From Lysinibacillus sp. PLM2 (GTDB taxonomy: Bacteria; Bacillota; Bacilli; Bacillales_A; Planococcaceae), in NCBI GenBank assembly GCA_023168345.1, contig AP025689.1, positions 2,926,001 through 2,990,000 of the forward strand: a stretch of 64,000 nt of DNA. Direction: 5' to 3'. Position 1 is the stretch's first letter. Every line of letters starts with the position of its first letter. A model generated the notes under the pieces. It was given only the letters and a program-made list of their open reading frames with translations. It ran no database searches and had not been told where the DNA came from. Of this stretch, positions 9,137 through 18,696 are shown piece by piece. The position numbers and the translations under genes were made by a program.

Positions 9137-10828
9137 TCATTTTTTTAATTGAAATCTAGAAATTACTACTTGTAATTCTTCGGATAAAACAGATAAGGAT
9201 TGTGCAGAAGATGAAATCTCCTCCATTGCAGCAAGCTGTTCTTGAGTTGAAGCAGAACTTTCTTGATTTGAAATAACACTATTTTGAGAAATTTCTTTTA
9301 CATTAGCAAGAGCTTCGGATATAAGTAGAGTAATTTGTTCAATGTCTTGAATTGAAGCAGAAACACTTCTTACCTTATTAGAAACGTCTGCCATGGATTT
9401 TTCTATTTCTCCAAATGAATATCTTGCTTCTTTAGTTGAAGATATACCTTCTTCTACCTTTGTATTACCTTCGTCAATTGATATTACAACATTTTGAGTT
9501 TCAGATTGGATATCAGCAATCATATTAGTAATTTGTTCAGCGGATTTTTTGGACTCTTCTGCCAGTTTTCTAACTTCTTCTGCTACAACAGCAAATCCTT
9601 TGCCATGCTCTCCTGCTCTTGCCGCCTCAATTGCTGCATTTAGCGCCAACAAATTTGTTTGATTTGAAATATCTGTAATTAACTCTACTATACTTCCAAT
9701 TTCTGAAGATCGATTTTTCAAAGAATTTATAGTCGAAGTCATGTTTTCAAACGATAGTTTAATATCATGGATACGAGCAACTACATTTTCAATGGATTTT
9801 ATCCCATTTTCAACAAAGTCTGTTGATTCTGTTGTTGATTTTTCCATATCAATTCTATTTTCATTGATATTCTCAACACTCTTAACCATTAGTTGTAATG
9901 ATGATGATACATTATTTATTTTATTGAGCTGTTCCTCTGCTCCTTCAGAATTTTCCTGTACTAAATTAGATATCTGTTCTATCGATTGCGTACTTTGTTC
10001 CGCACTAGCAGTTAATTGTTCTGATGCAGATGCAACCTGTATTGCTGAATAACTTGTCTTTGTAATTGTTTCATTCAAGTCATCTAACATTCTATTTAGA
10101 CTGTTAGCCAGTTCTCCAATTTCATCCTTGCTTATCACCTTAATTTTATCGATCGATAAATCTCCACTCGCTATTTGTTTTAACGAAGATGAGACAGAGG
10201 AAACAGGTTTTGATATTACTCTGATAAGATACAATGTAGTTAATATAGTTAGAATGACAATAATAGCAGATATCACCAACATAATTAATTTACTTTGACT
10301 ACCTGCATTCTTAGCATTCATCCAAGCATCATTTGTTAATTTTTCGGTATCAGCAACTATAAGAGCATGGGTTTCCCTAAAAGTATCAAAATATTCTTTT
10401 CCGTCCCCAATGCGACTTCTAGCTTCTTCTATATTTCCTTGTTCTACTTCTTGAATTATTAATTCAAAGAATTCCTGAATCTCATTGATTTGAGGAATTG
10501 CTTCCTCTATTAGTGATGCCATAATTGGATGCCCATCTATATGAGAATCGATAATTTCCAGGTTCTTTTCAATGTTTTCTTTCCCTGCGTAGTAGGGCTC
10601 CAAATACTCCTCATCGGCTGTAACTAGATACCCCCTTAACCCAGTTTCTTGATTTATTAATTCAGTTAGAATGTTATTAGCAGCATTTGATAATGGAATA
10701 GCATCATTAACAATTTGATCTGTTTCTGACTGCACATTTTGTAAACCGTACCAGCTTACCCCAACAATACCTACAATAAAAAGGAATACAATTCCAAAGA
10801 TTAATGTGATCTTTTTTCCTAGAGACAT
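9137..10828 (-). CDS. Methyl-accepting chemotaxis protein with CHASE3-like sensor domain
   Basis: Membrane chemoreceptor, 563 residues. TM1 is at about 8-28. The extracellular CHASE3-like four-helix domain spans about 35-175 ([36 protein letters not shown]). TM2 is at about 180-202, HAMP at about 203-256, and the long cytoplasmic coiled-coil signalling domain reaches the C-terminus with the conserved tip [20 protein letters not shown]. It signals through CheA/CheW to the flagellar motor; the ligand is unknown. Flanking glutamine/glutamate-rich helices ([14 protein letters not shown]) hold likely methylation sites. ATG start with GGAGG 8 bases upstream. Confidence 0.95.
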   Translation of the reverse strand: MSLGKKITLIFGIVFLFIVGIVGVSWYGLQNVQSETDQIVNDAIPLSNAANNILTELINQETGLRGYLVTADEEYLEPYYAGKENIEKNLEIIDSHIDGHPIMASLIEEAIPQINEIQEFFELIIQEVEQGNIEEARSRIGDGKEYFDTFRETHALIVADTEKLTNDAWMNAKNAGSQSKLIMLVISAIIVILTILTTLYLIRVISKPVSSVSSSLKQIASGDLSIDKIKVISKDEIGELANSLNRMLDDLNETITKTSYSAIQVASASEQLTASAEQSTQSIEQISNLVQENSEGAEEQLNKINNVSSSLQLMVKSVENINENRIDMEKSTTESTDFVENGIKSIENVVARIHDIKLSFENMTSTINSLKNRSSEIGSIVELITDISNQTNLLALNAAIEAARAGEHGKGFAVVAEEVRKLAEESKKSAEQITNMIADIQSETQNVVISIDEGNTKVEEGISSTKEARYSFGEIEKSMADVSNKVRSVSASIQDIEQITLLISEALANVKEISQNSVISNQESSASTQEQLAAMEEISSSAQSLSVLSEELQVVISRFQLKK

Positions 10829-10937
10829 AATTTTTCCTCCACTCTTTTAATCGCAGCCATTATTAACCTGTTATTATAAACAACCAATCCTTTATTAGTA
10901 AAAATAGGGGAATTATTCCTTCACATCACAACAATAC

Positions 10938-10965
10938 AAAAAACGGCACATTAGTAAGCCGTTTT
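10938..10965. terminator. Hairpin terminator upstream of MCP gene
   Basis: AAAACGGC (10940-10947 region) pairs with GCCGTTTT (10958-10965) with a 10-base loop; A-run and T-run flank both sides, so it can act in both directions. Confidence 0.55.
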
Positions 10966-11317
10966 CATTCAATAAATTATGATTTATTTTTTTAGCAACT
11001 CAGGTACCATAGACTTTCTCTTTAAGCCTGGGGGGGTCCAAAAATTCTACAGGTTAGCTAGTATCGTGCGTAAAAGATTTATGTATTATTTTTAATTTAA
11101 AGTACCATCAGAAATTTCAAAATAATAGCTTTTTTTTGACATATTTCGATAATATTTTACAAAATAATTTCCTATTTAAATGGTGAAAATGAAAAAGTTG
11201 TTGGAGGGTAACTGATTGCACCAATTAAAGCGGCATTTCTAGTAATTACTATATGTTATAGCTGCAGGGGGTTTTTATTACTTACAGAACGAAGGTTATA
11301 TTTAATACTACATAAGA

Positions 11318-11344
11318 ACGGCTGGACCAATTAATGGACCAGCC
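11318..11344. terminator. Hairpin downstream of the PPP-type phosphatase gene
   Basis: GGCTGGACC pairs with GGACCAGCC (one mismatch) around AATTAAT, 14 bases beyond the stop of the phosphatase gene. The U-tract is weak, so the assignment is tentative. Confidence 0.5.
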
Positions 11345-11357
11345 TCTTGATTTTTAT

Positions 11358-12122
11358 TTAAATGGTCATTTTATAAGAAAATACGTCCTCATTTTTCTTA
11401 GCTGCATAGACCGTTAATTTATTTGTATTTTTTGTAAAGACGACACCATGAAGCTGACCACCTTCGTGTATAACCCCACCGTCAATCCCAATTTTCTTCT
11501 GACAAGGGGATACCCACACCCGATGACTTTTATCCTCATTTAAATTTACCGTCGGCGTATGTCCAAATACTACGATTTCTTTTGCTTCGTGGGGTACAGC
11601 ATAAAATTCCTCTCGAATCCAATAAAAATCATCATCTTTTGAATCCTTAAAATCTTCTACTTTTGCATCAATTCCTGCATGGACAAAGAGATAAGGTTCC
11701 CAAGCATAGTACTTATTTAATTCATTCATGAACTTAATTTCCCGACTAAATATATCCCTTACCTCATCTGCAAGTTCAGTCACTTTCATTGTATTTAATT
11801 TTTCATGAAAGGATGTTGTGGGAAATAAGCTATTGATAGTTGCAATACCACCAACTTTTTCATGGAAGTAAAACTCTGAAGAGGTTTCGACATTTTTCAG
11901 CCAATATAAAAAAATTTGTTCATGATTCCCACTTAATGTAATGGCGTTCTTTTCTTCAGCTAGCTCCATTACTTTATGTAGTACTTTCAAACTATCCGGA
12001 CCTCTGTCTATGTAATCCCCTAAAAATAATAGCTGCTCTTCATCTTCATTCCATTTGGATAGAATTTTTTCTAATAAATCATAATTACCGTGTATGTCTC
12101 CAATTGCAAAAATCTTATCCAT
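11358..12122 (-). CDS. Metallophosphoesterase, serine/threonine protein phosphatase (PPP) type
   Basis: Bimetal phosphoesterase of about 254 residues. The three PPP signatures are present: GDIHGNYDLLEK, GDYIDRGPDS and SGNHEQ, followed by later metal-ligand histidines in YLFVHAGID and VFGHTPTV. This is the PrpA/PrpE/ApaH-like arrangement, so it may dephosphorylate proteins or hydrolyse dinucleoside tetraphosphates. The ATG at 12122 gives MDKIFAIGDIHG, the usual family N-terminus; an ATG three codons upstream is the alternative and neither has a strong ribosome site. Confidence 0.85.
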   Translation of the reverse strand: MDKIFAIGDIHGNYDLLEKILSKWNEDEEQLLFLGDYIDRGPDSLKVLHKVMELAEEKNAITLSGNHEQIFLYWLKNVETSSEFYFHEKVGGIATINSLFPTTSFHEKLNTMKVTELADEVRDIFSREIKFMNELNKYYAWEPYLFVHAGIDAKVEDFKDSKDDDFYWIREEFYAVPHEAKEIVVFGHTPTVNLNEDKSHRVWVSPCQKKIGIDGGVIHEGGQLHGVVFTKNTNKLTVYAAKKNEDVFSYKMTI

Positions 12123-12563
12123 TATCCACACATCCCAAAAAAGAGTTGATTAGCAAATATGTTATTCATTATATATAAAATTATCCGCGTAATATTTTTG
12201 TTAGTACCATTATAATACAATTTGTTCTATTATATGTTTAAACTTTTTAAATAAGGAAAAAAGAAAGAAACAGACAATCTATTATCTGTCCCTCCCCTTC
12301 AATAGGCTCGCTCCATACGATCATTTAATTCTTTTTAGCTATCCTCAGTTTTATTATACTTTTGTATTAATGATTTCCCATATATATTTGCATTTGATAA
12401 GCCAGTAGAATTCTACGAAAAATGTAATAATAAAAAGCACCACTATCTTACTGTAATCTGACCCAAAAAAGTTAGACCTTAATCTAATTTTAAAAGGGCA
12501 GTTCACTGATGTGGTACTTTTCTATATTTATAAGAGGTTGAGGAAATCTTCTATTCTAATTTT
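12123..12563. other. Gene-free stretch with possible insertion-sequence end
   Basis: No open frame of note. At 12452-12480 the phrase CTGTAATCTGACCCAAAAAA followed by GTTAGACCTT resembles the terminal inverted repeat of IS3-family (IS150 group) elements. No matching second end or transposase is present, so at most a relic. A small inverted repeat CAGACAATCTATTATCTG lies near 12270. Confidence 0.3.
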
Positions 12564-15500
12564 TTATCTAATATAAACTTTTATCGTTTGAGATTTGTCA
12601 TCTAGTTTTAATGTTAAGTTAAATGAATCTCCAACTGTTAAACCTTTCTCACCTAATTTAAGAGATAAGTGTCTACTACCATTTGATGATATAACACCTT
12701 TATCATGATCTGAATTAATATCAGTGACTATAAATTGAATATTTTCTGAAGTATTATCGAAGAATGATACTTCTCCCGTTTCAGAAATAGTGGGTTTATT
12801 ACCATATTGATCTTTAACATCAAATTTTCCTTCTTCAAGAAGTTCAGTAATAATTTCATTTACAGTTAATGTGTAGTCATTTAAAGTCTCATCAATTACT
12901 TCTCTATATTCTAAGTCAATTTCTTCTACAGCTTTTTTGCCGTGGACAAATTTATCATTAAGTTTAAAACTTGTAGTGATGGCTTCTTCACGTGTAAGAG
13001 TTAAAGAATGCTCCATTGTATCACCAGTATCATTCACTGTAACTGAAACTTTCACCTCATAAGTATCATCTACATCGTCTAATAAACCATCAGCTTCAAT
13101 TTTTGCGGTATCTGCAGTAACTACATTTCCATTAAAATTTAAATATTCACTATCAGTTGTTATATTGAACTCACTAGAAGGGATTGCAATTTCAAGATCA
13201 CCTTTTAAACCATTTACTTTAATACTTGTATTGTCGGCTCTCGAATATTCGTCACTACCGTATAAAATACCGTCGCTTTTCACATTAAACGAATCGAAAT
13301 CGTTTATTTCATAGGAACGGAATGTTACATCTATTGTATCTTCTACTTTATTGCCCTCGAGATCAAATGCTATTAGTTTAAATTCAAATGTTGCATTACC
13401 TTTTTTTAGAGCCTTAACTCCATCATTAGTATCTGATATTTCAAAAACTTGATGATTATCATTATTTGGCGTAATGCTAACAGTATAAAATGTGTGATCC
13501 TTATTATCAGCTGAGCCCTCTGACAGATTAATATATTTACGTCCATATTGATCTTCAATAATAAAGTCAGATGCATCATATTCAATTACTTCACCTATAA
13601 AAGTATGGGGAAATGTTTTCTCTTTCAAAGAGCTAATACTTTTTGGATACGCATTCGGCTCAACAGATAAAGTGATCGAATTTTCAATCCCAGATTGATC
13701 AACTTCAATATCAATATCGTATTTTTCTGCTTCATCAGAAATATTATCTTTCGTTTCAAATTTTAAGTAAATTTGGCCTTGTTCCTCTATAAAAGTAAAG
13801 ATTGTTGACTGGTGTGTAATAGATGGATCATAAGGGGTTAAATCCTTATCCCAATCCAATATTATTTTTTCATTTTTTAAATCATTGTTTAATATTTTTG
13901 CACTTGTGATTAATTCACCGTGTTTATCGTATGCGAAAATTGGTAATTTCACATCTTCACCACCAGCAACAATGTCGTCTGGCAATCCAATTTCAATACT
14001 ATAAGGTTCACCACTATCAATGACAGTAAATACTTGTGATATCTCTTCACCTGTCGCTTTCGCCCTAAATGTTACAGTATTGTCCCCACCTTCAACTTCT
14101 CTTATATCATCTGCCATTATATCAATTGCAAAATAATATTCACCATTAACATTTAAAACTTCTATACCATCTTTACCATGTAATCCATTTACCCCTGGTG
14201 TCCCATCATCTGGATCTTCTACATCAAAAATTTTATCGTTTGTGACACTAATAGAAATTCCGTCTCTTACTTGTTCTAGAATTGTTGTGTCTCCTGTAGT
14301 TACATTCCTTTTTGTATCTTCCGCATATTTCGGATCAATTTCAACACCGTATTGATCTTTTACTTTAAACAGTATAGAAAATTCAACCTCATCTTCTAAA
14401 TTTTCTACCGTTAATTCTTCATCGCTGGGGCTGTATAGACCGACTATTTCTATTTTAGTTGGTTCACTTTCATCAGATAGTTGTACGTTATGTTTCACAT
14501 CAATTTCAACATCACTTTGCTCATAAGTAAATTCTACAGAACCATTTGCGTCATCATCTTCATCTTCGTCAACCCAAACGACAAATTTGCCATCTATTAT
14601 TTCGATGTCACTTTCATCACCATATACATCAATTCCTTTTATATCACGATCCTTCATATAGCTGTCGTTTACTTTTTTCGTAATATCTTCACCGTATTGA
14701 TTGTAAATAGCGAATGTAATAATTGCTTCTTTATACGTTTTTCCTGATTCCAAGGAATCATCTTCTCTACCAGTAAATACAAGATAATCAGATAAGAATT
14801 CAATAGATGTTACCTGCTCACGCGTTGTTGTAACTGTAGCAGTTGTTGGTTCTGCACTTATACCAGTTGCATTCAATGTGTATGTAGCATCATTAAATGC
14901 AGTATCCACAGTTAATACCGCAGCAGTCAGTTCCTCATTCCATTCTACTTTACTAACTGTATAATTGTTTGTTCCACGAGTTACGGTAAATTGTACATTT
15001 TCCGGGTTAACAGCAGCATTAAATTCTACGGTCAATTTACTAACACCAGTTGCAGTCAAGGATTTGATTCCGTTTGTTTCTGAGGGTGTATTAGCTGTAA
15101 TTGTAGCATTCAAAAAAGAAGCAAATTGACCACGTGTTACAGAAGCGCTTGGATTAAAGTTATTAACAGATGTGATTCCAAGCTTCTTCATTGCTAAAAC
15201 TGCTGGGCGATAATCTTCATAAACAGAGTCAATATCTTCAATGATAACTTCTGAAGTGTCTCCTGCAAGTTCTTCAAAAGATTTACCCATTACTGCTTTG
15301 TAAGCACTGTTTAAAACGACTGCTAGTTGCACACGGGAAAGAGTTTGATTTGGATTTAAAGAGCCATCTGCATAACCTTCGAAAATGCCATTTGCTTTTA
15401 CAAGTGCATAATATTTTTTGTTTTCGTCAGTTAACCAAGTTGGATAATCAGTGAAGTATTCTTTCGTTGCATAATCATCTGGTACTAGAATACCTTGAGC

Positions 15501-15749
15501 CTCAGCCCACTTTCCAAGCATTAATACGACTTGTCCACGAGTGATTTCTTCGTTTGGAGCGAAGGTTCCGTCAGCTTTCCCTGTTACGTAACCCAACTCA
15601 AGTAGATTCAATATAGCTTGTTCATGATCGTTGTTTGTGATATCAGTGGGGTTTGCTGCTGCTACAATTGGTGCTATGGCAGATGCTACTAAACTAGCCG
15701 TTGCTGTAGTAGCTAAAAATTTACTATACCTCTTTTTTGGGATAAACAT
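12564..15749 (-). CDS. Large SLH-domain surface protein with iron-box promoter
   Basis: Secreted protein of 1061 residues anchored to secondary cell-wall polymer. The signal peptide is residues 1-31 (KKRYSKFLATTATASLVASA, cleavage near VAAA). Three SLH repeats lie at about 35-215 (EITRGQVVLMLGKWAE, TLSRVQLAVVLNSAYK, SVTRGQFASFLNATI). A long stretch of Ig-like beta modules follows, very rich in Asp/Glu (DEDEDDDANG). The last 240 residues are homologous to the C-terminus of the neighbouring SLH protein, and both end TIKVYIR. No NEAT or enzymatic motif was seen. GGAGG lies 10 bases before the ATG. Two Fur boxes flank its promoter, so production in iron starvation is inferred. Confidence 0.9.
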   Translation of the reverse strand: MFIPKKRYSKFLATTATASLVASAIAPIVAAANPTDITNNDHEQAILNLLELGYVTGKADGTFAPNEEITRGQVVLMLGKWAEAQGILVPDDYATKEYFTDYPTWLTDENKKYYALVKANGIFEGYADGSLNPNQTLSRVQLAVVLNSAYKAVMGKSFEELAGDTSEVIIEDIDSVYEDYRPAVLAMKKLGITSVNNFNPSASVTRGQFASFLNATITANTPSETNGIKSLTATGVSKLTVEFNAAVNPENVQFTVTRGTNNYTVSKVEWNEELTAAVLTVDTAFNDATYTLNATGISAEPTTATVTTTREQVTSIEFLSDYLVFTGREDDSLESGKTYKEAIITFAIYNQYGEDITKKVNDSYMKDRDIKGIDVYGDESDIEIIDGKFVVWVDEDEDDDANGSVEFTYEQSDVEIDVKHNVQLSDESEPTKIEIVGLYSPSDEELTVENLEDEVEFSILFKVKDQYGVEIDPKYAEDTKRNVTTGDTTILEQVRDGISISVTNDKIFDVEDPDDGTPGVNGLHGKDGIEVLNVNGEYYFAIDIMADDIREVEGGDNTVTFRAKATGEEISQVFTVIDSGEPYSIEIGLPDDIVAGGEDVKLPIFAYDKHGELITSAKILNNDLKNEKIILDWDKDLTPYDPSITHQSTIFTFIEEQGQIYLKFETKDNISDEAEKYDIDIEVDQSGIENSITLSVEPNAYPKSISSLKEKTFPHTFIGEVIEYDASDFIIEDQYGRKYINLSEGSADNKDHTFYTVSITPNNDNHQVFEISDTNDGVKALKKGNATFEFKLIAFDLEGNKVEDTIDVTFRSYEINDFDSFNVKSDGILYGSDEYSRADNTSIKVNGLKGDLEIAIPSSEFNITTDSEYLNFNGNVVTADTAKIEADGLLDDVDDTYEVKVSVTVNDTGDTMEHSLTLTREEAITTSFKLNDKFVHGKKAVEEIDLEYREVIDETLNDYTLTVNEIITELLEEGKFDVKDQYGNKPTISETGEVSFFDNTSENIQFIVTDINSDHDKGVISSNGSRHLSLKLGEKGLTVGDSFNLTLKLDDKSQTIKVYIR

Positions 15750-15788
15750 CTGTATGAATCCTCCTATATTTTTAAAATATGTTGATAT

Positions 15789-15803
15789 TGATAATCATTA
15801 TCA
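15789..15803. promoter_or_regulatory. Fur box 1 (start-proximal)
   Basis: TGATAATCATTATCA, an uninterrupted 7-1-7 palindrome identical to the Bacillus Fur core consensus. It lies about 40 bases upstream of the SLH gene start and downstream of the predicted transcription start. Confidence 0.85.
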
Positions 15804-15854
15804 TTTAAAATGATAAAAAAAAAGAACTACACTTTTATAAAAGATCGTTTCCAC

Positions 15855-15883
15855 ATTATACTTCTCCCCTTTTTTATTTTCAG
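15855..15883 (-). promoter_or_regulatory. Sigma-A promoter of the Fur-controlled SLH gene
   Basis: On the minus strand a CTGAAA -35 (15883-15878), a 17-base spacer and a perfect TATAAT -10 (15860-15855). It sits between the two Fur boxes, which are centred 102 bases apart. Confidence 0.65.
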
Positions 15884-15890
15884 TTGATAT

Positions 15891-15905
15891 TGATAATCAT
15901 TATCA
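15891..15905. promoter_or_regulatory. Fur box 2 (promoter-distal)
   Basis: Second exact copy of TGATAATCATTATCA, within a repeated context (GTTGATAT before, TTTAA after) identical to box 1 over about 28 bases. It is adjacent to the -35 element. Confidence 0.85.
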
Positions 15906-16030
15906 TTTAAGTTGATTATAGCAAACTTGTTTTCTTCGTCAATAGCTTTTTATCTAAAAAAGGATTTTTCTCTAAATAATTCCTATAATGAATGATGCAG
16001 AATGTTGTTATTGCCCATTTTTATATAGAA

Positions 16031-16073
16031 AAAGGATATTGAATAAGAGTTTGACTCTTGTTCAATATCCTTC
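16031..16073 (-). terminator. Rho-independent terminator of the smaller SLH gene
   Basis: Minus-strand GAAGGATATTGAACAAGAGT pairs with ACTCTTATTCAATATCCTTT around a short loop and runs into TTTTTC. It starts 16 bases past the stop codon. Confidence 0.9.
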
Positions 16074-16088
16074 AATTTTTATATTGGT

Positions 16089-17684
16089 TTATCTAATATA
16101 CACTTTAATTGTTAGAGACACTTCATCAATTGATAATTTTAAATTAAATGAATCCCCTCTACTAAGACCTGTTAACTTTATACTGTTTGTTCCATTGGAA
16201 GTAATACGGAATTCATCGTCTATAGTATTTATATTTGAGATAATTGGTTGAATAGGTCGTGATGATCCGTCAAAGAATGTCACTTCTCCAGTTGTAGGAT
16301 TAAATGAATGATAGTCATTACCATACTGATCAATAATTTCGAAACTTCCTACTGAAAGAATATTATTGTATAAATCACTAGCCGTTAATTCCAATTCCTC
16401 ATCAAAACTATCAATATAAATGTTCGTGATTTCTTTTCCACTTATTGAATTATTATCGACTATTTTAAAATTATCATTTACCTTTACTTCTTTACGAGTT
16501 AACTTTATTGTGTGTTTAATTGTTTCTCCTGTATCGTTAATTGTTATAACAATCTTTGCCTCTAATTGATCTTCTTCCTCACTTAACACACCATCAGCTT
16601 GAATAGCTTGAAAATTAGCAGTGACTTTTCCTTCATTAATACTTAAATACTCACTATCTGTTGTGATTGTAAATGCACTATAAGGTAATTCCACTTTATG
16701 ATTATCAATGAAACCAAATACTTTGATATTGGCATCATCAGCTTCTACAATTCTACCATCTTGCGTTATTCCTAATAGGTATTCATCGCTTTCAACTATA
16801 AAACGGGGGTTCTCAGTAGGTTCCTCTTTTTCAGGATCAGTCACTTTGCCTTCATACTTCACATCCGTTTTATATGGAATTCCATCGATTTTAAATTCTA
16901 CAGTTTCTAGTGTATTTTCATCTAACGGTTTAGTAAGCGTCACATTATGTGTCGATTGATCGGATAGAGTTACAAGAAGCTGATTTTTTGATAGTACTTC
17001 TACTTTCTCTATAGATAGATTTAAATCTTCAATATTTGTAAGTGTATATAAGAAGGTAGCAAATTGACCGCGCGTCACGGTTGCTTTAGGATTGAAGAAA
17101 GCTACATTCGTTATATCATAGTAATCTAAAACATTAATAGATTGACGTGCATGGACCGCAGCATTATTCAAATCTTCTACTCCATTTTGAAATGCTTGAT
17201 TGCCTACATATGTCAAATAATCAAATTCATGAATAGCTGATAAGGTATTTACAAGTACAACCGCCATATTTTCCCTTGTCATTTGTTCAGAGGGATTCAT
17301 CTTCCCGTTAACTCCATTAAATATACCTTCATCCTTTAGTAATGCGGCATATTGAAGAAGTCCATTCTCTGAACTCGTTGATAAATCTGAAAATCGTATA
17401 TTCGTTTTGTAGTCTGATGGAACTTTGAAACCATTTTGAACTAAATACCTACCGACTAATTTCACAACATCCGAGTTGGTTAATGCTTTGTTCGGTTTAA
17501 ATGTTCCATCTGGATATCCATATATTAAGCCCATATCTACTAATTCTATAATAGCTTTTTCATGTGAGTTTTGCTGTATATCCGAAAAATGAGCTGCACT
17601 TGCTATAGTAGGGACTGCCATAAAGGCTGCTGCAATTGTAAGAGCTGCTGTATAGAGACCCTTACTTCTTTTCTTACTTTTCAT
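16089..17684 (-). CDS. SLH-domain surface protein, paralogous C-terminus
   Basis: Secreted, 531 residues. Signal peptide 1-30 (GLYTAALTIAAAFMAVPTIASAA). Three SLH repeats at about 32-210 (FSDIQQNSHEKAIIELVDMG, QMTRENMAVVLVNTLSA, TVTRGQFATFLYTL). A short linker precedes a C-terminal region of about 240 residues that aligns with the end of the 1061-residue SLH protein, for example FTITTDSEYLSINEGKVTA against FNITTDSEYLNFNGNVVTA, and the shared ending TIKVYIR. GGAGG precedes the ATG. No Fur box was found upstream. Likely arose by duplication with loss or gain of the middle Ig-like region. Function beyond wall attachment is unknown. Confidence 0.9.
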   Translation of the reverse strand: MKSKKRSKGLYTAALTIAAAFMAVPTIASAAHFSDIQQNSHEKAIIELVDMGLIYGYPDGTFKPNKALTNSDVVKLVGRYLVQNGFKVPSDYKTNIRFSDLSTSSENGLLQYAALLKDEGIFNGVNGKMNPSEQMTRENMAVVLVNTLSAIHEFDYLTYVGNQAFQNGVEDLNNAAVHARQSINVLDYYDITNVAFFNPKATVTRGQFATFLYTLTNIEDLNLSIEKVEVLSKNQLLVTLSDQSTHNVTLTKPLDENTLETVEFKIDGIPYKTDVKYEGKVTDPEKEEPTENPRFIVESDEYLLGITQDGRIVEADDANIKVFGFIDNHKVELPYSAFTITTDSEYLSINEGKVTANFQAIQADGVLSEEEDQLEAKIVITINDTGETIKHTIKLTRKEVKVNDNFKIVDNNSISGKEITNIYIDSFDEELELTASDLYNNILSVGSFEIIDQYGNDYHSFNPTTGEVTFFDGSSRPIQPIISNINTIDDEFRITSNGTNSIKLTGLSRGDSFNLKLSIDEVSLTIKVYIR

Positions 17685-17934
17685 AATAAATCCTCCAAAA
17701 AAATAATATCTTACCTTCTTATGACTATATTAACTTAAATTCAAAGAAATTCATATTTTAACCTCGTCTCTGCCAACAAAATAACGCTAAAAAATAAATC
17801 GATTTTTACATCCTATTTCATTACTTACTTTTCTAAACAATGTGATATAATTTCTTTCACAGTTATGAAATTTGTTCATTTAATTCGTTAATTCTAAGTT
17901 AGTAAAAATTGAATATATGGAGAGGAATTAAAAA

Positions 17935-18570
17935 ATGTTAACAGAAGTTTCCATTTTACCTGTTCAACCAAGTTACTCTATTAATGGTCATCAAATTTTT
18001 GCGGAAGTTTTAAATGAAGCACCTTTAATCGTCAAATTTCAAAATGTCTTAAGTGAAGATGAGTGCAATGCACTAATTGAACGCTCTAAAAATCGATTAA
18101 AAAGATCCAAATTAGCGAATCAAGAAGTAAGCGCAATTCGTACAAGTAGTGGAATGTTTTTTGAGGAAAATGAAAGTCCACTAATTGCTCAAATTGAACA
18201 ACGCATATCAGCCTTAATGCATTTACCTTTGAAAAATGCGGAGGGTTTGCAAGTATTACACTATGAGATTGGACAACAATTCAAGCCTCATTTTGACTAC
18301 TTTAAAGAAGACAATCCAAAAAGTGAAAACAATCGAATTAGCACCTTAGTCATTTATTTAAATGATGTTGAGGAAGGTGGCGAAACCACATTTCCTAATT
18401 TAAATCTTGCTGTGAAACCAGAAAAAGGCAGTGCAGTTTATTTTGAGTATTTTTATCAAAACCCACAGCTCAACGAATTAACACTCCATAGTGGTGAGCC
18501 AGTTAAGCGGGGAGAAAAGTGGATTGCAACACAGTGGATGCGTAGGAAGGCTGTAAGAGTTGGTTTTTAA
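17935..18570 (+). CDS. 2OG-Fe(II) oxygenase, prolyl 4-hydroxylase-like
   Basis: Cytosolic 2-oxoglutarate/iron-dependent dioxygenase of 211 residues. The metal triad is visible: His119 and Asp121 in KPHFDYF and distal His185 in LHSGEPV, with Lys195 in the position that binds the 2-oxoglutarate carboxylate. The intervening core ISTLVIYLNDVEEGGETTFP is the P4H signature. Length and sequence match the small Bacillus P4H proteins (for example that of B. anthracis), which hydroxylate peptidyl proline in vitro. No collagen-like repeat protein is in this window, so the substrate is open. GGAGAGG precedes the ATG. Confidence 0.9.
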   Translation: MLTEVSILPVQPSYSINGHQIFAEVLNEAPLIVKFQNVLSEDECNALIERSKNRLKRSKLANQEVSAIRTSSGMFFEENESPLIAQIEQRISALMHLPLKNAEGLQVLHYEIGQQFKPHFDYFKEDNPKSENNRISTLVIYLNDVEEGGETTFPNLNLAVKPEKGSAVYFEYFYQNPQLNELTLHSGEPVKRGEKWIATQWMRRKAVRVGF

Positions 18571-18644
18571 CTAAAATCATACCTACACCTGAACTACTAT
18601 TATTTCAAAAGTAATTACGATTAATAACATTTTCATAAACAAAG

Positions 18645-18678
18645 AGCCCTACTGGATTTTTCCAGTAAGGCTTTTTTT
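18645..18678. terminator. Terminator between convergent P4H and aminotransferase genes
   Basis: AGCCCTACTGGA pairs with TCCAGTAAGGCT around TTTT and is followed by TTTTTTT on the plus strand. Confidence 0.88.
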
Positions 18679-18696
18679 AGGATTTAATTTTCTTTC

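Larger units (their letters stand above)
10829..11357. other. Intergenic stretch with a terminator and possible gene remnants
   Basis: No intact gene found. 10938-10965 is a hairpin (AAAACGGC / GCCGTTTT). Upstream of the MCP a TATAAT-like -10 is readable on the minus strand at 10873-10878, but the -35 is poor. Two short reading fragments look like gene ends: minus-strand RKSMVPELLKK then stop near 10995-11030, and plus-strand IAPIKAAFLVITICYS around 11218-11330, the latter without an in-frame start after the good GGAGGG at about 11205. Both could be chance or decayed small genes. Confidence 0.3.

Noticed and set aside
10980-11080. Cyclic di-GMP riboswitch near the MCP gene (GCCTGGGGGGGTCC-like stretch)
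   Set aside because: The conserved GEMM core elements could not be placed on either strand, and the MCP leader does not contain it.
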